Source: DAOTYX01 sp034434635 (lineage in GTDB: Bacteria > Chloroflexota > Anaerolineae > B4-G1 > DUEL01). From it: a stretch of 31,031 nt of DNA. The stretch covers positions 1 through 31,031 of the forward strand of contig DAOTYX010000163.1 of assembly GCA_034434635.1 (NCBI GenBank), read 5' to 3'. Below are positions 6,336 to 14,374 of this stretch, piece after piece (the first letter of the stretch is position 1; each line of letters begins with the position of its first letter). Under the pieces are notes generated by a model. The model was not told where the DNA came from. It did no database searches and worked only from the letters and a program-made list of their open reading frames with translations. The position numbers were made by a program, and so were the translations under genes.

Positions 6336-7775
6336 TTACCGTGCGGTGCCGTAGGCCAGTTCGTCCACCCGCCGCTGCACGTCGGCAGGCAGCGGTTCCG
6401 GCTGGTAGCTCTCCAGGATCTCCTCCACCCGCTCCCGCGCCCGCTGGCGCAGCGTCTTGCCGCCAGCGGCCAGCCAGGTCTCGTAGCCGCTGCGGTCGAG
6501 CAGGCGGGGATACCAGTCCTCCTTGAAGTGGCTGCGGGTGTGCTTTGTACCCAGGAAGTCCCCGTGCGGTCCCACCTGGTCAATCAGGTCGAGGGCCAGG
6601 GTCTCGTCGTTGATCTCCAGGCCGGCCATGAAGCGCTTGACGAAGGCGATCAGTTCGTCGCAGATGACGATCTGCTCGACGGAGTTGGTGCGCCCACCCT
6701 CCAGGTAGCCCACGTCGTGGACCATCTGCGCGCCGGCCATCGCCTCCAGGATCAGGGAGAAGGCCGCCTCGGCGGCTGCCTGCTCGTCGGGCAGTTTGGC
6801 GTCGCTGCAACCGGCCAGCCCGAAGATGGGCAGGCCGTACCGGTGGGCCAGTTCGACGAGCATGACCCGGTTCTCCGGCGCGGCGTAGATGTCCAGCGTG
6901 CTGCGCATGTCCAGCATGTCGTTCACCCCGCCGGTCAGGATGACCGGCGTGCCCTGACGCTTCAACTGCGCCAGCACCAGGCCGACCAGCTCACCGGCGT
7001 TGGCCAGAGCCAGCGCCCCGGCGAGGGTGACCGGGCCGTTGACGCCGCGCAGCACGACCGGCGTGTAGGTGGTGGGCAGCCCCTTCTCGGCCATGAACAG
7101 CAGTTTCTGCAGCGCCTCGCTGTTGTGGCGCAGCGGGCCGGTGACGTTGATGTAACAGGCGCACAGGGGGTTGCGCCGCAGCTCCTCCTCCCCGCCGGCG
7201 ACCGCCTCGGCCATCGCCACCGCCTCCACGCAGCCCTCAAAGCCGGTGGTGACGAAGAGGATCGGCTTCGTGCTGTTCATCAGCATCGCCCGCATCTGGA
7301 AGCGGTCGGCGGTCTCCTGATCCAGATCGGAGGCGATGCAGATGGACATCAGGAAGTCAATGTTGGGCAGCGCATCGCAGACGCGAATGGTCTCCTCGAT
7401 GTCGCGCAGGGTGCCGGGGCGCCGCTCACCGGTGCGGTGGTCGAGCACGTTGGGGCAGTCGGAGCCAGGGCCGAAGAAGACGTTGTTCCGCTCCAGCGGC
7501 ATCACCCGCCGCCCGTGACGGTCACACAGGACGACCCGTTTGGGGGCGACGGAGAGCGCCCACTCGACCAGCCCGGGCGGGATGCGCACGCGGTTCCCCT
7601 CGGTCGGTTTGACCCCCGCCTTCTGCAGCAGATCGAGGCACTCCTGGTCGTACAGACAGACACCGGTGCGGTCCAGGATCTCCAGGCTGGCGCAGTGGAG
7701 ATGCTCGACCTGGTCGGGAGAGAGTTTGCGGAACTGCGGGGTGGCGTATTGGATGTAATTGCTTTGCAAGGTCAT
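6336..7775 (-). CDS. Trimethylamine methyltransferase (MttB) family protein, non-pyrrolysine
   Basis: 479 residues, full length for COG5598 proteins. These move a methyl group from a quaternary or tertiary amine (for example glycine betaine, carnitine, proline betaine) to the cobalt of a corrinoid protein. The family C-terminus is recognisable (DVGYLEGGRTNSVEQIVICDE and then KEDWYPRLLDR). The frame is open throughout, with no internal stop codon, so no pyrrolysine is needed; such members act on substrates other than trimethylamine. An AGGAGGAAG ribosome-binding site precedes the ATG. It follows the minus-strand molybdenum subunit gene by 35 bp and should share its promoter. No corrinoid protein or reductive activator is present in the window, so a partner must be elsewhere or the protein has another role. 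Confidence 0.9.
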   Translation of the reverse strand: MTLQSNYIQYATPQFRKLSPDQVEHLHCASLEILDRTGVCLYDQECLDLLQKAGVKPTEGNRVRIPPGLVEWALSVAPKRVVLCDRHGRRVMPLERNNVFFGPGSDCPNVLDHRTGERRPGTLRDIEETIRVCDALPNIDFLMSICIASDLDQETADRFQMRAMLMNSTKPILFVTTGFEGCVEAVAMAEAVAGGEEELRRNPLCACYINVTGPLRHNSEALQKLLFMAEKGLPTTYTPVVLRGVNGPVTLAGALALANAGELVGLVLAQLKRQGTPVILTGGVNDMLDMRSTLDIYAAPENRVMLVELAHRYGLPIFGLAGCSDAKLPDEQAAAEAAFSLILEAMAGAQMVHDVGYLEGGRTNSVEQIVICDELIAFVKRFMAGLEINDETLALDLIDQVGPHGDFLGTKHTRSHFKEDWYPRLLDRSGYETWLAAGGKTLRQRARERVEEILESYQPEPLPADVQRRVDELAYGTAR

Positions 7776-7810
7776 GCTCTTCTTCCTCCTGGGTTGTGAT
7801 GAATCGCGCT

Positions 7811-10087
7811 CTATCGGTTCATACGGATGCGCTGCAACACGCGTTCGGCGGTGGCGGGAATCTCACGGATGCGCACGCCGATGGCCCGCGAGAGGCCGTT
7901 GATGATCGCCGGCGTCGAGGGCAGGATGGGCGCCTCCCCCAGTCCCTTGGCCCCCAGCGGCCCGTACCGGCTGGGCACTTCGATCAGCAGCACCTCGATC
8001 TGCGGCATCGCGTCGGCCATTGGCAGGCAGTACTCGCGCAGGCTGATGGTGCGGCCCGGCACGTACTCCTCGGATAGCGCCGCGCCCAACCCCATCAGCA
8101 CCGACCCCTCGATCTGCCCCTGCGCGCCCAGCGGGTTGATCGCCCGGCCCACGTCGTGAGCGGCCACCACGCGCGGCACCCGCACCTGGCCGGTCTCCGT
8201 ATCCACCACTACCTCGGCCAGGTGCGCGCCGGTGACAAAGTGCGGGGTGTAGTCGTGGCCGTGGTGGTTGGGGAAGAGCCAACTCATGTCGAACTGGCCG
8301 GTCACGCACCGCGTGCGGCCCATGCGGTCGAAAGCGCGGGCCACTTCGACCAGCGGCAGCGTGCGCCCTGACCCGTCCTGCACGGAGAAATGGTCCTCCG
8401 CCAGCACGAGCGCGTCGGGGGGGCAGTCGAGCATCTCCGCCGCCACGGTGCGCATCAGCGTTTCCAGGTTGCGCACTGCCGCGCAGACGGCGTTTCCTGT
8501 CCAGTAGGTGGCTCGGGACGCGCCGGGGATGTCGCTGTCGGGGGTGGAGGCGGTATCCGCGTTCACCAGGCGGACCCGTTGTCGGCTCACCCCCAGCGTC
8601 TCCGCCGCCAGTTGCGTCATCACCGTCGAGATGCCCTGGCCGTAGTCGGGCGCGGAGCAGTAGACGACGAAGTAGCCATCCTCGGCCAGTTCCGCGCGCG
8701 CCTCCACCCGCAGCACGCCGTACTTGCCGAAGCGATACCACATCCCGGCCAGGCCCACTCCCTTGCGCAGCGGGTAACTGTCGGCGCGGGCGTTGAAGTC
8801 GGCGGCCTCTTCCAGGAACTGGCGGTAGCGCGGGCGGAGCGCCTCCAACACCTCGGCGTACCCCAATGTCTCAGCCACCGGGTAGCCGAGGAAGGTGATG
8901 TCCTCCTGGCCCAGCCGATTCTGCAGGCGGAACTCCAGCGGGTCAACCTCCAGCCGCTGGCAGAGTTCATCCAGCGTGCACTCCAGGGCGAAGGCGGACT
9001 GCGGCGTGCCGTAGCCGCGCATCTGGCCGGCGCGCGGGCCGTTGGTGTAGACGACCTTTGCCTGGGCGTCGGCGGCCAGCCAGCGGTAGCCCCCGCCGCC
9101 GGTGACAATGGCGTAGTCGGGAATCCAGTAACCGCCGGAGTCGTAGGCGCCGGTGTTGGCGACGATGCGCAGTTCGAAGGCGGTCAGCCTCCCGCTGCGC
9201 GTGGCCCCCACCCGATAGCGGACGTCGTAGGGGTGGCGCTTGGGCGAGGCCAGGAAGGACTCGGCGCGCGAGAAGGACAGGCGCACCGGCCGGCGGGTCA
9301 GATGGACCAGCAGCGCTGTCGCCACCAGCGGCCAGGGGTCCTGCCGCGCGCCGAAGGAGCCGCCGGTGGGCGGCATCACCACCCGCACCTGATCTCGCTC
9401 CAGACCCAGCACCGGGGCGATGAAGCCCTGGTTCCAGTGCGGCTCGTGGGTCCCACCGACCACCGTCACCCGCCCGTCTTCGTCAATGTAGCCCAGCACC
9501 GTCTCTCGCTCCAGCGTGGCGTGCTCCAGGTAGGTGGTGCGGTAATGGGTCTCGATGACCACCTCCGAACTCGCCAGCGTCGCGGCAGCGTCGCCGAAGG
9601 TGACGGTGCGGCAGTTGAGGAGGTTGCCGTCGGTATGGATGGGGGGCGCCTCTTCTTGCAGCGCCTCCAGCGGATCGGTGACGACCGGCAGGGGCTCGAA
9701 GCGGGCGACGATGGCTGCTGCTGCAGCCCGGGCGCTCTCGGCAGAGGTCGCTGCCACCAGCGCCACCGGGTCGCCGCGCATCTTCGCCGTCCCGCCGATG
9801 GGCACCAACACCGGCTCGTCCAGGCTGTAACCGGGGAAGCCGTTCTGTCCGGGGATGTCGGCGGCGGTGACCACCCGTACCACGCCGTCCATCCGCTGTG
9901 CTGGCGTGACGTCCAGCCCTACCAGGCGGGCATGGTCGTGTGGGCTGCGCAGCACGGCGGCGTACAGCAACCCTGGCATGGTGATATCGCCCGCGTAACG
10001 GGTGCGGCCGGTGACCTTGTTCTGCGCGTCGCTGCGGGTCTGGTCGCCGCCGACGGGCCGGCGGTCGGTCTCAGTCGAAGCGTTCAT
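7811..10087 (-). CDS. Xanthine dehydrogenase family molybdopterin-binding subunit (third copy)
   Basis: 758 residues: an aldehyde-oxidase/xanthine-dehydrogenase a/b hammerhead domain (about residues 20-130) and two molybdopterin-binding domains. Motifs in order are GGSFGARQ, the loop MRGYGTPQ with its arginine, YGQGIST, and GPLGAKGLGEAP with the active-site glutamate. This subunit hydroxylates a heterocycle or aldehyde at the Mo centre. No FAD or FeS subunit gene accompanies it on this strand, so it probably pairs with those of the divergent operon. The ATG at 10087 is chosen because the conserved sequence begins soon after it; the 16 extra residues of a longer frame from 10135 look unconserved, and AAGGA lies upstream. 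It is divergent from the IclR gene and shares the operator at 10174-10188. Confidence 0.93.
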   Translation of the reverse strand: MNASTETDRRPVGGDQTRSDAQNKVTGRTRYAGDITMPGLLYAAVLRSPHDHARLVGLDVTPAQRMDGVVRVVTAADIPGQNGFPGYSLDEPVLVPIGGTAKMRGDPVALVAATSAESARAAAAAIVARFEPLPVVTDPLEALQEEAPPIHTDGNLLNCRTVTFGDAAATLASSEVVIETHYRTTYLEHATLERETVLGYIDEDGRVTVVGGTHEPHWNQGFIAPVLGLERDQVRVVMPPTGGSFGARQDPWPLVATALLVHLTRRPVRLSFSRAESFLASPKRHPYDVRYRVGATRSGRLTAFELRIVANTGAYDSGGYWIPDYAIVTGGGGYRWLAADAQAKVVYTNGPRAGQMRGYGTPQSAFALECTLDELCQRLEVDPLEFRLQNRLGQEDITFLGYPVAETLGYAEVLEALRPRYRQFLEEAADFNARADSYPLRKGVGLAGMWYRFGKYGVLRVEARAELAEDGYFVVYCSAPDYGQGISTVMTQLAAETLGVSRQRVRLVNADTASTPDSDIPGASRATYWTGNAVCAAVRNLETLMRTVAAEMLDCPPDALVLAEDHFSVQDGSGRTLPLVEVARAFDRMGRTRCVTGQFDMSWLFPNHHGHDYTPHFVTGAHLAEVVVDTETGQVRVPRVVAAHDVGRAINPLGAQGQIEGSVLMGLGAALSEEYVPGRTISLREYCLPMADAMPQIEVLLIEVPSRYGPLGAKGLGEAPILPSTPAIINGLSRAIGVRIREIPATAERVLQRIRMNR

Positions 10088-10135
10088 TGAGTTCAGATTC
10101 CTTTCACGGAGTGCTGAGTTTGGGCGCTGAACCAC

Positions 10136-10164
10136 TTGACCTGGAGGGCATCTGGTGATAAAAT
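10136..10164 (+). promoter_or_regulatory. Promoter of the iclR-pyrB-hydroxylase operon
   Basis: TTGACC (10136-10141), a 17-bp spacer and TAAAAT (10159-10164), with TGA just before the -10 giving an extended -10 element (TGATAAAAT). Transcription would start near 10171, leaving a leader of under 30 nt with no clear Shine-Dalgarno sequence. Confidence 0.72.
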
Positions 10165-10173
10165 ATCAGTAAG

Positions 10174-10188
10174 TGGAATTATATTCCA
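10174..10188. promoter_or_regulatory. Probable IclR-family operator, TGGAAT-TAT-ATTCCA
   Basis: A 15-bp inverted repeat with perfect 6-bp arms. The TGGAA/TTCCA half-sites match those known for IclR-family regulators such as E. coli IclR. It lies 10 bp before the iclR start, just downstream of that gene's predicted transcription start, and it contains the -10 of the divergent promoter. Binding would affect both directions. A smaller palindrome, TGATA-AAA-TATCA, overlaps the plus-strand -10 at 10156-10168 and may be chance. Confidence 0.75.
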
Positions 10189-10205
10189 TTTTTCAGAATG
10201 GACAA
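10178..10205 (-). promoter_or_regulatory. Probable promoter of the minus-strand hydroxylase-methyltransferase pair
   Basis: On the minus strand TTGTCC (10200-10205), 16 bp and a perfect TATAAT (10178-10183). The -10 lies inside the palindromic operator. The -35 matches only four of six bases and overlaps the iclR start codon. The leader would be about 85 nt. Confidence 0.5.
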
Positions 10206-11001
10206 CCCCTCTTCTGTCAAGACGATTGACCGCCTGGTCACCATTCTCGACTGCTTCTCCGCTGACCACCCAACCTGGTCACTGGGGGAGTTGAGCGAGC
10301 ATCTGCGTCTGCCCAAGAGCACCCTGCACCGTTTCCTCATCGCCCTCGAGTCCTACGGCGTCCTGTACCGTGCCCCTGATGATCGCCGCTGGCGGCTGGG
10401 GTATCGCCTCTTCGCCTGGGGCAGCCTGGCGGCGGAGAGCACCGACCTGCGCCGCCTGGCTCACCCCGTCGTGCGTGACCTGTCGGTGGCCACGGGGGAG
10501 ACAGCGGTGCTGACCGTCTACCGGGACGGCGAGGTTGTTTGTCTGGACAAGGTGGAGACCAACCAGCCGGTACGCGTGGCGCTGGAGGTGGGCAGTCGCC
10601 ACCCCCCGCATGCCGGCGCTTCCTCAAAAGTGCTGATGGCCTTTCTCCCAGATGAGGAGACTCAGAGAATCATCCACCAGAGAGGGCTGCCACCGTTGTG
10701 CCGTAACACCATCACCGATCCCGAAGCCCTGCGTGCGGAACTGGCCCGCATCCGCCTGCAGGGGTATGCCGAGAGCCAGGAGGAAACCGACCTGGGGGCC
10801 TGGGGCGTGGCCACACCTGTCCGCGACGGCGCAGGGGAGGTGATCGCGGCCATTGGCATCGCTGCACCCACGTCGCGCCACTCGGCGGAGCGGGCGCAGA
10901 TGTACATCTCCCTCTGTCAGCAGGCGGCGGAGCGCATCACGGGGTTGATACGGCCGGGAGGGCGCGGGGACAGGGAGACGCAGAGACGCGGAGAAAATTG
11001 A
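10198..11001 (+). CDS. IclR-family transcriptional regulator
   Basis: 267 residues. The winged helix-turn-helix is at residues 6-65 (VKTIDRLVTILDCFS, then LSEHLRLPKSTLHRFLIAL). The IclR effector-binding domain follows to about residue 255, with GETAVLTVYRDGEVVCLDKVE and HAGASSKVLMAFL, the latter typical of the ligand pocket. It is the first gene of the plus-strand operon and is divergent from a molybdenum subunit gene, so it should sense the pathway substrate or an intermediate and act at the TGGAAT palindrome just upstream. Little or no ribosome-binding site is visible before its ATG, which may keep its level low. The last 15 or so residues (RGDRETQRRGEN) come from an inserted low-complexity tract, not from the IclR fold. 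Confidence 0.94.
   Translation: MDNPSSVKTIDRLVTILDCFSADHPTWSLGELSEHLRLPKSTLHRFLIALESYGVLYRAPDDRRWRLGYRLFAWGSLAAESTDLRRLAHPVVRDLSVATGETAVLTVYRDGEVVCLDKVETNQPVRVALEVGSRHPPHAGASSKVLMAFLPDEETQRIIHQRGLPPLCRNTITDPEALRAELARIRLQGYAESQEETDLGAWGVATPVRDGAGEVIAAIGIAAPTSRHSAERAQMYISLCQQAAERITGLIRPGGRGDRETQRRGEN
10961..10993. repeat. Low-complexity GGGGACRSGGAGACGC-type tract
   Basis: An imperfect purine-rich run built of GGGGACAGGGAGACGCAGAG-like units at the end of the iclR coding sequence. It encodes charged, unconserved residues. A related tract ends the Mo subunit gene at 14321-14346, and the complementary form ends iorB at 25753-25796. Confidence 0.75.
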
Positions 11002-11014
11002 GCAGGAGGTGCTG

Positions 11015-11944
11015 ATGAACGACTTCAAGGGCATGGACATCCTCGACGGCGGGCAGTTCAGCCGCGAGGAGATCGAGCACATCATGGCGACGGCGGCAGA
11101 TTTCGAGCGACGGCTGCAACAGCAGCGCGGCCTGGACCTGCTGCGCGGCTACGTCCTGGCCACCCTCTTCTTCGAGCCCAGCACGCGCACCCGCCTCTCC
11201 TTCGAGACGGCGATGCATCGCCTGGGCGGCGCGGTGGTCGGCTTCTCCTCCGCTGAGTCTACCTCGGTGTCCAAAGGAGAAAGCCTGGCCGATACCATCC
11301 GCACGGTGGATCAGTACGTGGACGTCATCGCCATGCGCCACCCGCAGGTCGGTTCGGCGCGGGAGGCGGCGGCGGTGGCGGAGGCGCCGGTCATCAACGG
11401 CGGTGACGGCGCCGGGCAACACCCCACCCAGGCGCTGCTCGACCTGTACACCATCCGCGCCGAGCGCGGGCGGGTGGACGGCACCACCATCGTCCTGTGC
11501 GGCGACCTGAAGTACGGGCGCACGGTGCACGCCGGCGTGGAACTCTACAAGCACTACGGCTGCCGGTTGATCCTGGTCGCCCCGGAGCCGTTGCGGATGC
11601 CGCCGGAGGTCACCGCCCGGCTGCGCCAGCAGGGCTTGACGGTGGAAGAGACCCCTAACCTGGAGGAGGCGCTGGCTCAGGCGGACGTGCTGTACATGAC
11701 GCGCATCCAGAAGGAGCGGTTTGCCGACCCCGCGGAGTACGAGCGGTTGAAGGGCAGTTACATCCTGACGCGGGAGATGATCGAGCGGCTGCGGCCCGAC
11801 GTGACGGTCCTCCATCCTCTGCCGCGGGTCAACGAGATCGCCACGGACGTGGACGACCTCTCCAACGCCGCCTACTTCCGCCAGGCGCGCAACGGCGTCT
11901 ACGTGCGCATGGCCCTCCTGGCCCTGGTCACGGGTCGGGCCTGA
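11015..11944 (+). CDS. pyrB: Aspartate carbamoyltransferase catalytic chain
   Basis: 309 residues, the normal catalytic-chain length. It shows the carbamoyl-phosphate motif FEPSTRTR (STRTR at residues 56-60), the S85/K87 loop TSVSKGESLADT, HPTQ at 136-139, the aspartate-binding RIQ at 230-232 and HPLPRVNEI from 267. These match true aspartate carbamoyltransferases; ornithine enzymes differ at the last two sites. The reaction is carbamoyl phosphate plus aspartate to carbamoyl-aspartate. The ATG at 11015 follows AGGAGG; the in-frame GTG at 11009 lies within that site. No pyrI, carAB or other pyrimidine gene is present. It sits between a catabolic regulator and molybdenum hydroxylase genes, where related clusters carry the unusual carbamoyltransferase YgeW. 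It may therefore serve catabolism, with biosynthesis still possible. Confidence 0.93.
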   Translation: MNDFKGMDILDGGQFSREEIEHIMATAADFERRLQQQRGLDLLRGYVLATLFFEPSTRTRLSFETAMHRLGGAVVGFSSAESTSVSKGESLADTIRTVDQYVDVIAMRHPQVGSAREAAAVAEAPVINGGDGAGQHPTQALLDLYTIRAERGRVDGTTIVLCGDLKYGRTVHAGVELYKHYGCRLILVAPEPLRMPPEVTARLRQQGLTVEETPNLEEALAQADVLYMTRIQKERFADPAEYERLKGSYILTREMIERLRPDVTVLHPLPRVNEIATDVDDLSNAAYFRQARNGVYVRMALLALVTGRA

Positions 11945-11968
11945 CGTAAGACGTATGATGGAGGTCGG

Positions 11969-14374
11969 ATGAGCGATCCACAGCAGTTCAGCATACTGGG
12001 TCGGGTCACCCCGCGCAAGGACGGCATCGCCCGGGTGACGGGGCAGGAGCAGTACGCCAGCGACATCATCCTCCCGCGGATGCTTCACGGGCGCGTCCTC
12101 TCCAGCCCCTACGCCCACGCCTGCATCAAGAGCATAGACGTGAGCGGCGCCGAGGCGTTGGGCGCGGTCGTCATCACCTGGGACGATATCCCCCACGTCT
12201 CCTACAACGAGCGCATCATCACCATCCCGCAGGCGCTGCACCGCGACCACTACGTGCTGGCCGACAAGGTGCGGCGGATGGGCGAGGCGGTGGCGGCAGT
12301 GGCCGCTGAGACCGAAGCGCTGGCCGAGCAGGCGGTGCGCGCCATCAGGGTGGAATACGACGTGCTGCCGGTGCTCACCGACCCAATAGAGGCGATGCAG
12401 CCGGGCGCGGTGCCGATTTACGACACCGTCTTTCTGGGCGACAAAGAGATCCGCATCGAGAACAACATCGCCTGCACCCGCAGCGTGGAGGAGGGAGACG
12501 TAGATCGCGCCTTCGCCGAGGCGGATGTGATCGTCGAGGGCACCTTCAAGACCCCCAAGATTTACCACATGCAGTTGGAGCCCAAGACCGCCGTCTGCCG
12601 CCCTGAGCCGGATGGCGGCCTCACCGTCTGGGCGACCACGCAGTCCATCCACAACGTGCGCATCCTGCTGGGGCGCATCTTCGACATCCCGCTGAGCAAG
12701 GTCAACGTCATCCGCGTGCCGGTCGGCGGCACCTTTGGCTCCAGCATCCAGATGAACCCGCCCATCCCCATCTGCGCCGCCCTGGCGCTCAAGGCCCGCC
12801 GCCCGGTGCGGCTGAGCCTGACGCGCGAGGAGGACATGCACGACCACACCAAGTACCCGCTGCAGGCCCATCTCAAACTGGCGGCCAGGCGGGATGGCAC
12901 CCTGCTGGGGGCGCAGATGGAGGTGGTGGTGGACATCGGCGCGCACAACATCCAGGCCTATTCCTTCCTGGGCGTCTGCGTCGGCTGGATGGTCTCCCTC
13001 TACCGCCTGCCCAATGTCCGCTATCGCGGTACTGCCGTCTACACCAACAAAGTGCCCTCCTGCGCGATGCAGGGCTTCGGCAACCCTCAGGTCACCTTCG
13101 CCGTCGAGTCGTTGATGGACGAACTGGCGCTGAAGTTGGGGATGGACCCCATCGAACTGCGGCTGAAGAACTACGTCGGGCTGGGGGATACCTTCTGGGG
13201 GCAGGGGCCGCAGGTGCGTTCCATCGTCCAGAGCGATGGGGTGCCCCAGTTGCTGCGGCGGGGGGCAGAACTGATCGGCTGGGAGAGACGTACTTCCCAG
13301 CCAGCGATTCAGCAGCGGACCGGCCGATTCGTCCGCGGGATCGGCATGGCGCGCGGCTTTCACACCTCCAGCGCTGGCGCGCCCCAGCCAGGAGACGTGA
13401 TTGACTTCTCCGGGGCGATGGTCAAAGTGAACCAGGATGGCTCAGTGGACGTCGTCACCGCGCTGATGGACCATGGCGGAGGGACGCTGGAGGCGGTGGC
13501 GAAACTGGTGGCTGAGGCGCTGTGTGTGCCACTGGACAAGGTGAACGTAGCCCCTGGCGAGACCTGCTCCACCGTCTACGACGTGGTCACCCACGCCACG
13601 CGCGGCGTCTACGCGGGCGGCGGCGCAGCGGTGAAGGCGGCGCAGAAGGTGCGCCAGGAACTGCTGGAGACCGCCGCTCACTATCTCAACGTCCGCCCGG
13701 AGGGATTGACGCTGCGCCTCGACGAAGCGCTGGGCCAGGGCGTCGTCTTCGCCCCAGCCATCCCTGAGCGGCGCATGACTATCGGCGAGATCGCCACCCG
13801 CTGCTGGACCGAGTCATGGAAGACCATCGCCGCGGTGGAGAGTTACCGCCCGGTCAGCTGCCCGCCGGCCTACGTCAGCGTCTTCGTCGAGGTGGAGGTG
13901 GACACCTGGACCGGTCAGGTGCGCACGGTGCGGGCGGTGATGGGCAGCGACTGCGGCACAGTCGTCAACCCGGATCTGGCCGCCGGCCAGTTGGAGGGCG
14001 GGCTGAACAAGGGGGCGGGCTTCGCCCTGTACGAGGACAACCGTTGGGACGCTCAGGGACAGGTGCTCTCGCGCGGCTACATCATAGATGCCAAGATCCC
14101 TGGCATCCACGAGTCGCCGCGCCTGGAGGACATCGCCATCCATTTCGCCGACACGTATGAACCCACCGGCCCGTTCGGGGCCAAGGGGATCGGCGAGGCG
14201 GCGACCAACCCCGTCGCAGCGGCCTACGCCAACGCCATTGCCAACGCCATCGGAGTCCGCTTCTACGAATTGCCGATCACGCCAGAGCGGGTTCTCGAGG
14301 CGCTCAGGCGGAGCGCAGTGACGCGGGGGCGCGGGGACGCGGAGGAACAGCAAATGAGCGGGGGTGCCCAGTGA
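11969..14374 (+). CDS. Xanthine dehydrogenase family molybdopterin-binding subunit (first operon copy)
   Basis: 801 residues with the hammerhead domain (about 10-140) followed by the two molybdopterin-binding domains. The final motif GPFGAKGIGEAATNP keeps the catalytic glutamate. Three other usual motifs are altered: GGTFGSS instead of GGxFGGK, AMQGFGNPQ instead of the AFRGFG-type loop (arginine replaced by glutamine), and DHGGGTLE instead of GQG. In bovine xanthine oxidoreductase the arginine of this loop orients the purine, so the substrate is probably not xanthine. It begins with an ATG after GGAGG and ends overlapping the next gene (GTGA), which encodes its likely FAD/FeS partner. The last 20 residues include a low-complexity tail. 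Confidence 0.93.
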   Translation: MSDPQQFSILGRVTPRKDGIARVTGQEQYASDIILPRMLHGRVLSSPYAHACIKSIDVSGAEALGAVVITWDDIPHVSYNERIITIPQALHRDHYVLADKVRRMGEAVAAVAAETEALAEQAVRAIRVEYDVLPVLTDPIEAMQPGAVPIYDTVFLGDKEIRIENNIACTRSVEEGDVDRAFAEADVIVEGTFKTPKIYHMQLEPKTAVCRPEPDGGLTVWATTQSIHNVRILLGRIFDIPLSKVNVIRVPVGGTFGSSIQMNPPIPICAALALKARRPVRLSLTREEDMHDHTKYPLQAHLKLAARRDGTLLGAQMEVVVDIGAHNIQAYSFLGVCVGWMVSLYRLPNVRYRGTAVYTNKVPSCAMQGFGNPQVTFAVESLMDELALKLGMDPIELRLKNYVGLGDTFWGQGPQVRSIVQSDGVPQLLRRGAELIGWERRTSQPAIQQRTGRFVRGIGMARGFHTSSAGAPQPGDVIDFSGAMVKVNQDGSVDVVTALMDHGGGTLEAVAKLVAEALCVPLDKVNVAPGETCSTVYDVVTHATRGVYAGGGAAVKAAQKVRQELLETAAHYLNVRPEGLTLRLDEALGQGVVFAPAIPERRMTIGEIATRCWTESWKTIAAVESYRPVSCPPAYVSVFVEVEVDTWTGQVRTVRAVMGSDCGTVVNPDLAAGQLEGGLNKGAGFALYEDNRWDAQGQVLSRGYIIDAKIPGIHESPRLEDIAIHFADTYEPTGPFGAKGIGEAATNPVAAAYANAIANAIGVRFYELPITPERVLEALRRSAVTRGRGDAEEQQMSGGAQ
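14321..14346. repeat. Low-complexity tract at the end of the Mo subunit gene
   Basis: ACGCGGGGGCGCGGGGACGC followed by GGAGGA, encoding TRGRGDAEE after the conserved protein end. It is similar in composition to the tract at 10961-10993. Confidence 0.65.

Noticed and set aside
6336..7775. In-frame amber codon for pyrrolysine in the MttB homologue
   Set aside because: The frame has no internal stop over 479 codons, and the same holds for the copy at 29073-30512. Both are non-pyrrolysine members.
8390..10090. 566-codon plus-strand frame inside the divergent Mo subunit
   Set aside because: The minus-strand Mo subunit is full length with all motifs; the plus-strand product has no recognisable domain.
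10937..13363. 808-codon open frame on the minus strand
   Set aside because: It lies opposite pyrB and the first Mo subunit, both with clear motifs. Its translation is Gln/His/Arg/Asp-rich without domains, typical of a shadow frame in GC-rich DNA.
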